Shown here: piece by piece, positions 29,001 through 40,400 of the stretch | Numbering within the stretch: position 1 is the first letter of the stretch | Layout: every line of letters starts with the position of its first letter | DNA from: Apostichopus japonicus | Taxonomy: Eukaryota > Echinodermata > Holothuroidea > Aspidochirotida > Stichopodidae | Length of the DNA stretch: 64,000 nt | Reading direction: 5' to 3' | Assembly (NCBI RefSeq): GCF_037975245.1 | Contig: NC_092561.1 | Location: 9,547,001-9,611,000, forward strand | Notes under the pieces: generated by a model | What the model was told of the DNA's origin: nothing | What the model saw: only the letters and a program-made list of their open reading frames with translations | Database searches by the model: none | Position numbers and translations under genes: made by a program

Positions 29001-29505
29001 CAAATAAGGCATATAGTTGGAATTGAGGAGACATCCCAGGGGTACTGTAATATGTTAGTGCCACCTGCTAGTTAAGGTTAGCATTTGTAGGCATGTATAC
29101 TGTGTCAAAAACTTTGTTCATTTCCTGTTTGGAGTGGTGAGTGGAAGAATGACAATATCCAAGATACTATATAGTGTTTTATTGTGAAAGGTTTTTTTTT
29201 GGAACAAACTGAAGAAATAGAGAAGATCTTGTCCAGGTAAAAGCATTTCAGTTTGTTCTCTCTATTCTGACCTATTCTGTTCCCATTCGCTGTTTTATCG
29301 TGTTTTCACTTCATTTGAGATTTCATTTTGTTCACCATGTTCTGTTATTTCACAAGAAAATGGACAAGGGGAAAAGTAACCAGTAAATGATAAACAATGG
29401 AATTTGTTTTAAAAAAAAAAATCTGTGCTCTTTTTCATACTTTATTTTACCTGATTTTAACCTTTCTGATATATATATTAATATATATGACCATGTAGTC
29501 TAGTT

Positions 29506-31010
29506 CAGGGTTCTCATTGGGCAGACAGCAGCCCAAATCCGGGCCACAAAGGATTTCACACCCGCCTAAGGACTATAATCAGCCGGCAAATAAGGTAGCA
29601 CAATCTTGTACCCTGCCCCACTAGCATTTGACTGTGTGCACCCCCTTAGGGCATACCATGCACATTGCTCTGCTTAGATGTATTGTAGTGAATTTTTTAT
29701 ACTTTCTGGCCCATTGCTCCAGCTTATTTCTTTAATTCTCTGGTCAGCCTCTGCATGGGCGGCGATCATGGGGGGGACGGGGGGGACATGTCCCCCCCAA
29801 TATTTTTGTTGGGGGGGATATAGTATCTAATATCCCCCCAATATTTGGTGGCATAGTTTTTTTTTAAGCATATGTTTTGTATTTTTTTATGATATGGCTA
29901 GTAATTTCAAAATAGAAAATGCTTAGATGCAACTTAAAAGGCCTGGGAAGTGCCATTTCCAGCAATCTGGGAGGCATTTTCGGCCAAAATTTTCTTTTGT
30001 GCCTCGCGCCAACTTATGGTGGCGCTAGGCTTAGATAGTCTGGGTACAAGCTTTGCCCCTCCCGTGGCAAATTCCTCACAAGGCGCCTGTTTAACTGTGT
30101 CACAATATGTTACTATAAATGACCGAAAGTAGTTTTTACTCTTTTTTCGAAATGAATAGCTAGACGGACCGCATCCGTAATGAAATTTGGTTGGAATCTT
30201 GTGTATGAGTGTAAGTACGTACAATCACACATATGATCCACATCGATATGGGTTCACTGGGTTTCCATTTGGCCTGTTTCCTACAAGATTTCTAACCGCA
30301 GGTGCTTAGCCAAGGGAGGGGGGGTGAAGGGTGGAGACCGCCCTCCCCCTCGAGCATATTTTTTTGGTATTTTCTATGATATCGAAGTTTTATAGTAGCC
30401 GTTATAAGAGGTTTCAATATTTTTACACCAATAATTTAACTGTGTCTGAATTTTCGAAAATTCTTTGAACAACATTCTTCATCATACTTCCCTCTACTCG
30501 TGCAATTTTGACCGGTCTGTTAGGGGTTGAGGGGGGTTTTTCTATATTGGTTGTCCATAGATTAAATTTTGTGCAACATTATGGGTATGTTTTGAAGTGA
30601 ATTTATTATTCAAATTCTGAACAAATAATGGGCTTAAAACCATGAAAAGTGGGGCTGACGGGTATTAAGGGGCGTTACGTAGAATTACCTACAAAAGCAA
30701 TGATCCACAGGGGATGCAATGAGGTCGAACATGATGTGTGACTGGTGACAATCTTGAAAAAATGTATGATGAATGAAGAAAAAAATCTATTAGGTAAAAC
30801 TTGGTTCTCAGGCAAAAGTGTACATCTGGTTGGTCATTTTCAAGCCCGAGAAGTGCCATTTCCAGTGATCTGGGGGGCTATCAAAACCAAAAATTGTCTT
30901 GTACGCTGCGCGCCAACCAATGGTGGCGCTCCGCTTTGATAGTAATTCGCCTGCATCCAAGCAAATGTCCCCCCCAATATTTGAAACAGATCGCCGCCCC
31001 TGAGCCTCTG
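29506..31010. mobile_element. Outer hAT-like MITE, interrupted by a nested element
   Basis: It starts CAGGGTTCTCATTGGG and ends GCCTCTG. It is related to the element at 35642-35946, sharing blocks such as CATACCATGCACAT.GCTC. The 8 bases outside the ends agree at 5 of 8 (gtctagtt / acatagtt), so the target duplication is weak. The right end is split by the element at 29754-31002. Confidence 0.55.
29754..31002. mobile_element. Composite hAT-like non-autonomous element
   Basis: The terminal inverted repeats are CATGGGCGGCGATC / GATCGCCGCCCCTG (13 of 14), with a perfect 8-bp target duplication AGCCTCTG (29746-29753, 31003-31010). Eight-bp duplications and CAGGGGCG ends are typical of hAT. It carries two direct copies of a core (about 29940-30040 and 30843-30945, AAGTGCCATTTCCAG...GCGCCAA) that also makes up the MITE at 60.6 kb. 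It also has internal hAT-type ends facing each other: GGCGCCTG ending at 30089 and CAGGTGCTTAGCC starting at 30299. There is no transposase. Confidence 0.85.
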
Positions 31011-31085
31011 ACATAGTTAATGTAGAATCTCTGGTGGTTAGGTACATATGTACTCGACATGTCTCAATAATTCTAATAATTACAG

Positions 31086-31396
31086 TATAACAGTGTTGCT
31101 TGCTTCTACAGTACTTAAGAGTGTTGCTTGCTACTACAGTAATAACAGTGTTGCTTGCTAGTTGCTAACTACAGTAATTAACAGTGCTGCTTGCCACTTT
31201 AGCACTTAATAGTGTTGCTTTTCACCATTACAGTAATTAACAGTGTTGCAGTGCACTACTACAGTAGTGTTGCTTGCTACTACAGTACTTAACAGTGTTG
31301 CAGTTCACTACTACAATAATTAACAGTGTTGCCTGCTACTTCAGTAGTTAACAGTGTTGCTTGCTACTACAGTAATTAACAGTGTTGCAGTTCACA
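31086..31396. repeat. Degenerate 28-36 bp tandem array
   Basis: About ten units of AACAGTGTTGCTTGCTACTA followed by CAGTAATT, with variable length. It begins some 80 bp after the composite hAT element. Confidence 0.9.
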
Positions 31397-34300
31397 GTTA
31401 CCACACATATACAACTATGCTATTGTATAGTGTCAATGTATTTATCTCTCCATGTTTTTGTTGTGCTAATCCTCAAAGTACAGAGTTCATTGCATTCTCT
31501 GGCTCACTGCCCATTTAAATTGGATCAATTATTTTCTGGGGGAATAGTAAATAATGACTGGCCTTCCTGGAAACAATAGTAGCCAATTGATAGATGCAAT
31601 TGTTTATAAATCAATAAATAAATTCTCTTAAATCCCATCACTATTTGATCTGAGGGTCACTGACAATAGACACGATGAACCTAATACACATTAAGGTGTA
31701 GTGGACAAGTGTTTGCTAATAGGATGCAGTCAGTACAGGTAAAAACCAGGAGACCACCTGGTCCTGTAAACATGGCTGACAAAGCACTACCCTCAGGTAT
31801 TCATGTAAACATAAAGATCTGCAATATTTGAGGTTAGCCTATGCACTGTTACATATAGTCCGTTGTATTCATTAATATCCTAGCTACCGTGTGTAGGGTA
31901 GAACTGCAATGGAATTTGGGGAATGCAGCTTTTCTTTTTTAAAGAAATGTTTCTAACTTCCTTCTAGTATCAATTACCAAATTTTAGAACCCCATTAGAT
32001 CACACATAGAGAACTTTCACACTAGATCCCAAGCGAGGGATCTCAGCGATCAGTGATCCGGATATGATCCTCAGCTCAAAGTCAAACTTCCTGGCGTGAA
32101 AGTTCTCCCTTCTTAATTCTCTTTTTGAGGAAACATGAAAAATCAAAAAGTTGTAGACATATATACAAGGAAAACTTGATCTGATGAAATGCAATTCATT
32201 GTAAATGTTGAGAAAAGACCTTGACAAAAAGGGAAAGAGTTAAAGTTTTGAGTGGGAAGAAAGTGTTCAGGACCTCTCTTGAACTGAAAAGTAACAGAAT
32301 TGTAAAAGAGTTTCAAATATTTCCCCAAGAATTAGCATAGATGAGATCTAAATATAACAATAACACTGTTTAAAATAGAAAAAGAAACCAATTTCGAAAA
32401 ACCAAAAGGTAAAGATACCTCGTAAGAGCTGTGGAATTTCCATCCCCTTTTGTCGGGCTAAGATACTTGTATTTTTCCTTTTCAATGATGGTCAAGAGAG
32501 TTTTAAGAGAGATCTTCTCTCAAACAATCAAGGAACCAAGGTAAGATGCTTTTGAGAAATTTTGACAAAAGGGTGACGGGATTTGATCATTGAACCGTGC
32601 AAAGGAGGGGTGGGTGTGATGGTTCCTCAAGCTGCTTAAATTGAGATTGATTCTCTTTTGAGGACAGAGGGGTTTAAAACATTGTACTGGCTTCATCCAT
32701 TATTCTTTAGTGTTTCTTGCATGGAGGCCGGAGACAATCAGTTGGGGTGACTGTCTTTTATACCCTCCACAGAGAAAGTCAAGAAAATCACTATCTGGCT
32801 GCTTTGGAAAGACTGAAGGAGAAAAAAGTTGTGAAAAGTTTGTGGTTTTTGTGGTGAGGCAGTGATTTGCCACCTGTGACAGAGTTTGTAGTTTTCAATG
32901 ATATGTGTAACATTTTCTTTCCAAGGAGGAGAAAACTTGTGTGGATAACATTATAAACTGTAACAAATTTATCTTGTTCGATGAAACTTGATTGTGCAGT
33001 TGCTCCGTTTCCTCTTCGTATTTTGGGATGGAGATGGGACGCTTACAGGAAAATATCTGATCTTTGAAAAGTTACATTTTCTGCTGGAATTTGAATGCGA
33101 TATTATCACTTATTCTAGCTGACAAAGTGTATATATGTTGCTTGACTGATCTAAATTGTGAGGAGTCCACAAAAATATCTTAAGGGCTTCTCGGACCTGT
33201 AGGCTTAAATATTTTAAGGATACCATAACGTAATAGAGACCATAAAAGAAGAGAAAAAAATTGTGGTCGTTGAAAATTTGCAAAAGAGAAAAAAAAATAC
33301 CAAATATAACCAAATTTCACGGAAAATATTTCCAAAATTAACCAATTCCAGAAAACTTGTCCTATAGCCCGAGAGCAACAATCCAGTGGTTTTTCATGAG
33401 TAGGGAGGAGACTTGAGATACATCCTAGCTTGCCCTGGAGGGTCTTATTCGTTTTTAAGATTGGTGAGACGGGTCCAAGCCTCCAAGGGAAGCCATGTAG
33501 TATATGCCATGGATTAGGAACAGTTTGTTAAAGGCCAATATCAGTGAGGGTTTTAACAAATTAACTTGAATCAAACAGGGGTCTTAGCTTTCCTAAAGAT
33601 GGACTAAGCCTAGTGTAGATCTTAAAAACAAATTAATGTGTTGATTTTGATCTAAAGCTATCCTAATGCCTGGTATAGGGGTTCGTATTACCAGGACAAC
33701 CAAGTAAGACTTTGGTATCCGAGTGTCTCTGGGACGTTTAATTTTTAAGACCGTGTTTGTTCGTTTGAACGGTGCACAGCTATCGCTTACTCTAACAAGA
33801 GTCTGGAAAAGGCTGTATAGATTAAAAGAAACGTTCAAGCAATCTGCTGTATTTTTCGGTTGGTGTTGTACTTCCAGTACGGTGTGTTAGTGGGATTATA
33901 CAGCCTATTATCTTCAGTGGATTTTTTGTAGAGGAAATCAGCTTTTTGGAATCATCTAGTTCAAATACTTTTTTTCAGAAACTTGTATCTGGATTCACTA
34001 ATTTAAGGACACAAAGTTTCCATCATTGCACAAGAGTTGGGAAGATATGAAAGCTTGATCGATTTTCAACAGAGAAAATGTCATTTTCAGTATAGACAAG
34101 ATTTGTGCTAAACTTAGGAGGTCATCTGTCTGTAGACCACTGTATGGTCTACATATGGATGTTACAAACATTTTGCAAACGAATATTTGAAATAATTGAA
34201 TTACAGAAAATTTATCAGCAAAAAGTAGGGGATTTCCTCTGTTGTTTTCTTGTTTTGTTTTGTTTTGTTTGGAGACAGAAAAATTTTAATATGTGAATGT

Positions 34301-34401
34301 ATCAAAAGTATTCACAATTTTGCGATAGGTACATTTTGATAGCCATTGACCAATTGGCATTCTTGATCAATTTTCTATACGAATGTTGATGTAAGTTGTA
34401 G
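31397..34401. other. Non-coding stretch before the 34.4 kb exon
   Basis: No coding sequence is supported. If the exon at 34,407 is a first exon, its promoter and 5' UTR would lie here. No clear TATA box or CpG-rich block is seen. Confidence 0.4.
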
Positions 34402-34406
34402 CACCG

Positions 34407-34586
34407 ATGTATGACACATTGGATAGCCACTCTGCCCGAGGGCATAAACTCAGTAATCAACACACTCGTTACGGCCAAAACTATCACGTAACACAACCGC
34501 CGGCGAGGTACGGCTCACTAAATTCTTTCTATCGGAATTACTCTCTCGACTCTATCCTGGAGGAACGTGAGGCCCGCTTTGGTAAC
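34407..34586 (+). CDS. Probable alternative first (or internal) navigator exon, 60 codons
   Basis: The open frame from ATG 34407 reads MYDTLDSHSARGHKL... to ...YSLDSILEEREARFGN and stops exactly at a strong donor (AAC|GTAAGT, 34587-34592). Its phase-0 end fits the phase-0 acceptor at 37256, giving ...RFGN|AHVVAVFEQ. In vertebrate NAVs the residue before AHLVAAFEQ is also Asn, at the end of a coiled-coil exon, but the upstream residues here do not resemble that exon. It could therefore be an alternative first exon driving a C-terminal isoform. An AG at 34400-34401 could make it an internal exon starting at 34402. The in-frame stop upstream (TAA 34392) fits either reading. The Tyr/Ser/Arg-rich composition resembles the disordered navigator linker. 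Confidence 0.55.
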
Positions 34587-34866
34587 GTAAGTGATTTTGA
34601 GATCTCGGCAGAGAGACCCGTCTCGTAATTGTTATTTTCTTAGCCAAGTGGATGTTGTTAGGTCACGGAATATACTCTACACATTTGAAATACCGTCGAT
34701 GGGGGCATTGACATGTGACATGGTCCATTTAATGTTGTCTTGATCCATCTATGGTAGATTGAAGTCAGTAAATTTAGGGATAAATGTTAAAAAGGTTTCA
34801 AGTTAGTCATCGAGTATTGTTTTAGTAACTTAGCAAAAAGTATTCACAAGTAAAGAGGGAGAGGAA

Positions 34867-34945
34867 GGTTGCTGGGGTTATAGGGGGGTTGCTGGGGTTT
34901 TAGAGGGTTTGCTGGGGTTTTAGAGGGGTTGCTGGGATTATAGGG
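34867..34945. repeat. Short G-rich tandem repeat, about 4 units of 22 bp
   Basis: Units of GGTTGCTGGGGTTTTAGAGG with small changes, in the intron after the 34.4 kb exon. Confidence 0.85.
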
Positions 34946-35066
34946 TTGGAGAAGAGGGATAAGACTAAGAAATAATAAGCTAAAACTGTTTCAAGACAAC
35001 TAAACGAGTCTGCTTCTCGAAGCCCCCTGCCTCGTCAGTCGGGTGGAAATTAAGCCAGCCTCCAAC

Positions 35067-35093
35067 CAGGGAGTTGCCCATGGCAACTCCCTG
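35067..35093. repeat. 12-bp-stem hairpin related to the one at 38.2 kb
   Basis: CAGGGAGTTGCC, loop CAT, GGCAACTCCCTG. Read on the - strand, the adjoining sequence (tgtataggctatgtg) resembles the flank of the 38.2 kb hairpin (tgtacagtctatatgg). This suggests a diverged, inverted fragment of the same family. I found no TTAA ends here. Confidence 0.8.
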
Positions 35094-35641
35094 CTCCAAC
35101 CGTCTTTGTTCACATAGCCTATACACCAGATTGTGTTATATTGCTTGATGCTATCATTTAAGACATAAGCATTACCCAAAAAGCCTGTACCTTTACTTAC
35201 ATAGTGCACATACATAGACACAGTGCACCCCTGAAGTTGAACCATGTACCTTGGTTATTTATAGAGTTTTTCCACCGCCCTTTGAATGATTGATATCATG
35301 TACTTGCTGTGTTTGCCAGTTCTCTGAGTCAGCTGTGTACACCTTCCATCCGTGTGAATCAGGTGTTTGTCTAAGATTGGGTTCCCTACTATCGGTTCTC
35401 TCTTCCTGTTTGCTCAGAGCCATTGTCTCCGCAGATTATCTCTCAGATATCAGTTTCTCTAAGTGAATTTCATAATAGTATGTTTGTTAAATCTTATGTT
35501 CATGTTGACACCATGGTTACACATACTACCTAATTTGCGAATGACTTGATCAAAACTTGTAGTGTGCATTACTTGCTTCTTTCCACATTAAAGTTTGGTT
35601 TATTTTGATTAATTTTCGTTAGTGTCTGCATTCTACCAGAC

Positions 35642-35946
35642 CAGGGGTTCTCAATTGTCAGACCATGGGCCAATCCAGCCTTCTCACACCCCCCCCCCCC
35701 ACCCCTCTTCCCTGAAAGATTTCAATCCTGCCCAAAAAAGTAAAAAACAAATCAGCCCACAGTCTTGCACTAATTTGTAAGGAATAAAGGACCCTTCTAA
35801 TGCTTGAGGGTTGAGCCCCCTTATCAGCCTATACCATGCACATCGCTCCATCTAGGTATAGTTAAAGTTTTGTTATTCTGTTTTGCTCAGATTGGTCTAA
35901 CCAATGTCTCTCTTGGGCCCTCTTAGAAAATAATAAACAGCCTCTG
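35642..35946. mobile_element. hAT-like MITE, 305 bp
   Basis: It begins CAGGGGTTCTCAATTG and ends AACAGCCTCTG. The internal sequence matches the outer element at 29.5 kb (for example TATACCATGCACATCGCTC). The flanking 8-mers (taccagac / tattatac) agree only partly, so the boundaries are approximate. Confidence 0.6.
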
Positions 35947-37255
35947 TATTATACCAGAGACTTAACTCTGTCTGTATTTTCGCCCCTATCGGAACGCTTG
36001 CTTTCTTTCTTCGCTCACCACTTAATTCGAGCGTGCCATTGAAAACCTGGTCTATTGGACATGTTTTTGTGTTTTAAGTTAATTCAGTCTCCAGTCCTGG
36101 TCCTTCCAGATTGTCACTCACCTCTGGCCATGGTCGGTCCCGTCTCCCTTTTAAGACTTGTAAAGATGTCTCCCTCGAGATTTGTTTTTCCCCCTCAGAG
36201 TTGTTTGTTAGCAGTGCCTAGCTTAAACCCAGTGTGGTTTCCCATTGTTAGGCTGCACTTGACTCTACCTCTATAACCTCTCTTACTTACTGTCTTTACT
36301 TTGGGCCCAATATTTGTCTCTGATTGCTTGTATAGATTGCTCCTTCTGATTGGTCGAATTAATCCTTGGAGGGGTATTTTTGCTAAGGTACAGTACATCT
36401 GGTACTAAAAAGGGATCCATTAAATAGGGGAAAGAAGGAGAGGTAGGAAGGCTAATCCTTTTATTTGTATTTAAAAGCTAATATGTGTTTGTGTGGTTGA
36501 AGTTGTTTTGTGGATTAATCTTAAGATTGAGGGCACACTATGACCCACTATATACTCCTTCATGTGTGATGTACCAGCCCCCACAGAAGTGTACATAAAT
36601 TTCTAACCCCCCTCCCCCCTAGAGAGAGATTCTTCACAAATTTTAAAGAAATGTTCCCCACTTTCCCTGTCTCTCCAAATCAAAGCTATGTTTTCAGATT
36701 TATTAGTTAATTTAAAAATACAAAAAAACATGGAAGTATTGAAATTATGGATGTGCTGTCAATTTGATGACTTTTTTTTATGGTTTTTTAAGACAATTTG
36801 ATATTGATGTGTTTTGATTTCAGAAATACACCATTGACCAGTCTGTCAATGACCTCGTCCTGTGATCTTCACATTTTAAGTAACGTAAATCACAATGTAA
36901 AGATACCATCGTTCCGTAATCTGTTTATCATTCGTTGCTGCTTGCTTTCAAAGATCTTTGCTTCGGTCTCGTGGATGATGATTTATCCCAGTAATAATAA
37001 AGTCTAGACCGATTAAATTACCCTTCATGCATCACTCGATTTATCGCTATCAATATTTACCTTTTACATCGTATTAATATTTATTTACTGCTCAGCTTTA
37101 TGCACGATCGATAATGATTTTTTTTTTTTTTTTTTTAGCATACGATTTATTTTTGAATGATATTGGATTGTCACCTGTCATTAATTATAGTCGATTATGA
37201 TTTCTTTTTCGTTTGTCTTATGTTTGGAGTTTTCTTTTTCCGTTCTGTTTTTTAG

Positions 37256-37475
37256 GCTCACGTGGTGGCAGTGTTTGAGCAGAGCCTGACCGGGATGACA
37301 AGTCGCCTGCAGCAGTTGACGTGTAGCACGGAACAGAAGGACACTGAATTACAAGACCTTAGGGAGAAGATAGAGCAGTTGAAGATAGCTCATACGGAAG
37401 GGAGAAACGGATCCCTACGCAGCAATGGTACGGACCTACTCAGGAAACATTCGATAGGAAGCAAGGACCAAATTT
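37256..37475 (+). CDS. Navigator exon: coiled coil 1
   Basis: The acceptor is ...tttttag|GCT and the donor is ATTT|GTAAGT; phase 0 in, phase 1 out. It encodes AHVVAVFEQSLTGMTSRLQQ, then a heptad-like stretch with TEQKDTELQDLREKIEQLK, followed by a Ser/Arg linker ending KDQI. In the vertebrate proteins this block is the coiled coil before the Ser-rich, Lys-rich segment. The first ATG in frame here is internal, so the exon needs an upstream start. Confidence 0.95.
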
Positions 37476-40400
37476 GTAAGTCATTTTATGACCGTCCTCA
37501 CAAACCGTCATGATGATTACTCTCCCTCCCCCCACCCCCCACCTACTTACCACTTCCCTCCCTCACTCTAAAAAAGGGAGTGTTAGTAATGTGTCTGTTA
37601 CTATTCCTGATTTTAAGATACCCAGCTTGAAAATATTCTACATCTCTGTAAGGCTCCTTGAAGGCTAAGAGTGCAGGGCCGAAAAGTTAACATCAATCCA
37701 TTGTTAACGTTACCTTTAATAAGTCAGTTAACATAAATTCATTGTTGAATGTTAGCTTTAATAAGTCAATTAACATTAATCCATTGTTGAACGTTACCTT
37801 TGATAAGTCAGTTAACATCAATCCATTGTAAACGTTACCTTTAAAAAGTCAGTTAACATAAATCCATTGTTGAACGTTACCTTTAATAAGTCAGTTAACA
37901 TTAATCCATTGTTGAACGTTTCCTTTAATACTTAGTCAGTTAAAGCAGCATTTTGCGTCCTTTTCTATGATTTTTCTCAACCTCACTGATTCCACTTTGC
38001 CATAACGACATACATAACTAGCTAATCTATTTATATTTTACTTCAAGTGGTGGCATAAAAGTCGAAAAAATTGCAACTTTCAACTTTGTTGTTCTCCAAG
38101 ATATTTTCCGTTGGGAACCCAATAAACCTCGCCCATAATATGAATATTTAAACACTACGAACGTCATTGACAGATACGTAATATAACACCAAGCTTGATT
38201 TGTGTACAGTCTATATGGCAGTTGTACCAGGGAGTTGCATAACAACTCCCTGGTACAACCAACGCGAAGTCTTGAATCTATTTTTAGCAACGGCTCATAA
38301 CTAAACCTGCATCTCTGATTGGTTGAATTCAAACTAGTGGGTTTGGCGGAATTGTATGCGATTAATTTTAACTGTGAAATTTGTCGAGGACACTCTTCTC
38401 ATTTATCGACATAAATCGTTAATTACTCGCTAATTAACGCTCTTGGCAGGGTGAAACTTGGATGGTATCTTAGATTGCTGTTTTATGATTGATACATGTA
38501 AAATAATCGATGCACATGTTAAAAAAGTGGAAAAAAGCGACCCAACGCAAAATGCTGCTTTAACATCAATCCATTGTTGGACGTTACCTTTCATAAGTCA
38601 GTTAACATCACTCCATTGTTGGACGTTACCTTTCATAAGTCAGTTAACATCACTCCATTGTTGAACGTTGCCTAAGTTAATAAGTCAGTTAACATCAATC
38701 CATTGTTAAGCGTTACCTTTGATAAGTCAGTTTACATAAATCCATTGTTGAACGTTGCCTTTAATAAGTCAGTTTACATCGATCCATTGTTGAACGTTAC
38801 CTTTAATAAATCAACCATTCCCTTTTCTTTCAATTTCGTATAAGCAACAGAGCATAGTTGGATGACATTCCACTACCATTTGTCCTTGAGTTGTAGCACA
38901 TCGTAATCATGTCTCTTGAAGGCTGTTAAAGAGTTTTCCTACAGAGTTTTGTGTAGCATGGAAGGAACTGGCCTAGTGTTATCTGTGTTAGACTGACTAG
39001 TCCAGTCACTTTTATTGATGAGCCTCCCCCACCCACCCACCCCCTTCCCCCCACCCACCAAGTTTTAGCAGCTCATTTCTTAAACATTAGGGTGTGGTAA
39101 AGAACAGAAATATATCCTGGACAGATCTAACGTTGTTCTTCTTATAGTCTATAAGATATCAAAATTAATTGTCACCCTTTAAATTTAGTTATAACATATA
39201 CACACGTATGTTAAGTACAGTATATATATGCTACTGATGGTTGAGTAGCTCCTTAAACCGTGAAATGGGAAGGTCAATATTGTGTGGGTGTTTGTGTTTG
39301 TTGAAATACTTGTTTTTCAAATTCATATACGAAAAATTCAAAGGGTACATAACTTGCAACCAATTGATGAATTTATTGATCGCTCGGGTACGAAGATCCC
39401 ATATTCTAAAGAAAGAATTTCCTGACAAAAAGTTTGAACAATGCTTGGAAACTTAAAAGGTCATCATTATTGGTTCCAGATTCTAGCATGCTAAAAGTTT
39501 GCTAGAAGTTTTCAAAAGAACTTGGCACTGGTCCTTCAATTTTTATTTTTTTTGTGGGGGGGGGGGGGGGTTAAGTATGAAGTGATAATTCTGTAAATAA
39601 CCAGTATTTTCTATCTGTTCATGAAAGTAGAAAAATTCTTGGATCTAAATTTTTCTGTTTTTCTCCTTTCGTCTTCTCTACAGTGGGGGAGACCAGACTG
39701 AGTCGCCAGACATCTTGCGAAAGCATGTCTAGTTTAGCGAGTATGACCAGTATGTCATCAGCTGGATCTGCTATGACTGATACTGAGACGTTAGACTCCA
39801 AAAACAAGAAGAAGAAGAAAAACTGGGTGAGTTTGTCCATCGTTGTCGTCGACGCAAATGTTTCCTTTAGCTTTAAAGAAGTATTAACATCTGTGTTTGG
39901 TGTTTATATTCCACTTTCTTGAAGAACAAAAAAGTCCTGTACAACAATGCTGCACTCTTATTCACATGCCTAGGAACGTTGTTGCCGTAGTAGTTATTTG
40001 TGAAAATTTTAGATTAGCTTTTGATGAGAGCATTTAAAGGGCAAAGCTTTCCCAAAAAAATGCTGGCAAAATTAACGTGCAAGTTTTCCTCACTGCCGTG
40101 GCTTTCCCCGTAAAAAAAAAAAAAAAAAAAAAATGTACTCTTTAAGCTGTTGCACTTTCTGGCATCCTCTTCCCCTTTCATAGTCTCTCAATCTAACAAC
40201 CATCTCTTTAATTCAAACCCCGCAATATATGAAACCGCATGCCCTGTCCGTTACCGAATAGAATTTGGAAAAACAGAAAAAAAAAATCAGCCTGTTTGTG
40301 TCGTCCATTTTATCTTTGTCACCGACGAGGAATAATGACTTTAGTAGGATGCCGGTCAGAATGGATATGGTGTCACACCTCCCTCATACGGTCCCAAGTT

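Larger units (their letters stand above)
17493..29505. other. Non-coding, no gene recognised
   Basis: It contains (TA)n tracts, long C or G runs (19650-19675, 25911-25927, 28531-28548), poly-T and purine tracts. The 17.84-18.27 kb segment has overlapping open frames on both strands with no family match I can name. No exon of the navigator's large Ser-rich region is visible. Confidence 0.5.
37687..38815 (+). repeat. 42-bp minisatellite, about 12 units, split by a MITE
   Basis: The unit resembles GTTAACATCAATCCATTGTT followed by GAACGTTACCTTTAATAAGTCA. Six units lie at 37687-37939 and six at 38560-38815, with a 616-bp element between. A few units carry small insertions. It lies in the first intron after the coiled-coil 1 exon. 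The unit length is a multiple of three but stop codons occur, so it is not coding. Confidence 0.93.

Noticed and set aside
32485-32540. Short exon-like frame MMVKRVLREIFSQTIKEP ending at GTAAGA
   Set aside because: Its phase fits neither the 34402 nor the 37256 acceptor, and no other support was found.
36832-36870. Possible acceptor ttgatttcag followed by a short open stretch
   Set aside because: No in-frame donor and no navigator-like residues; the exons on either side already join in phase.
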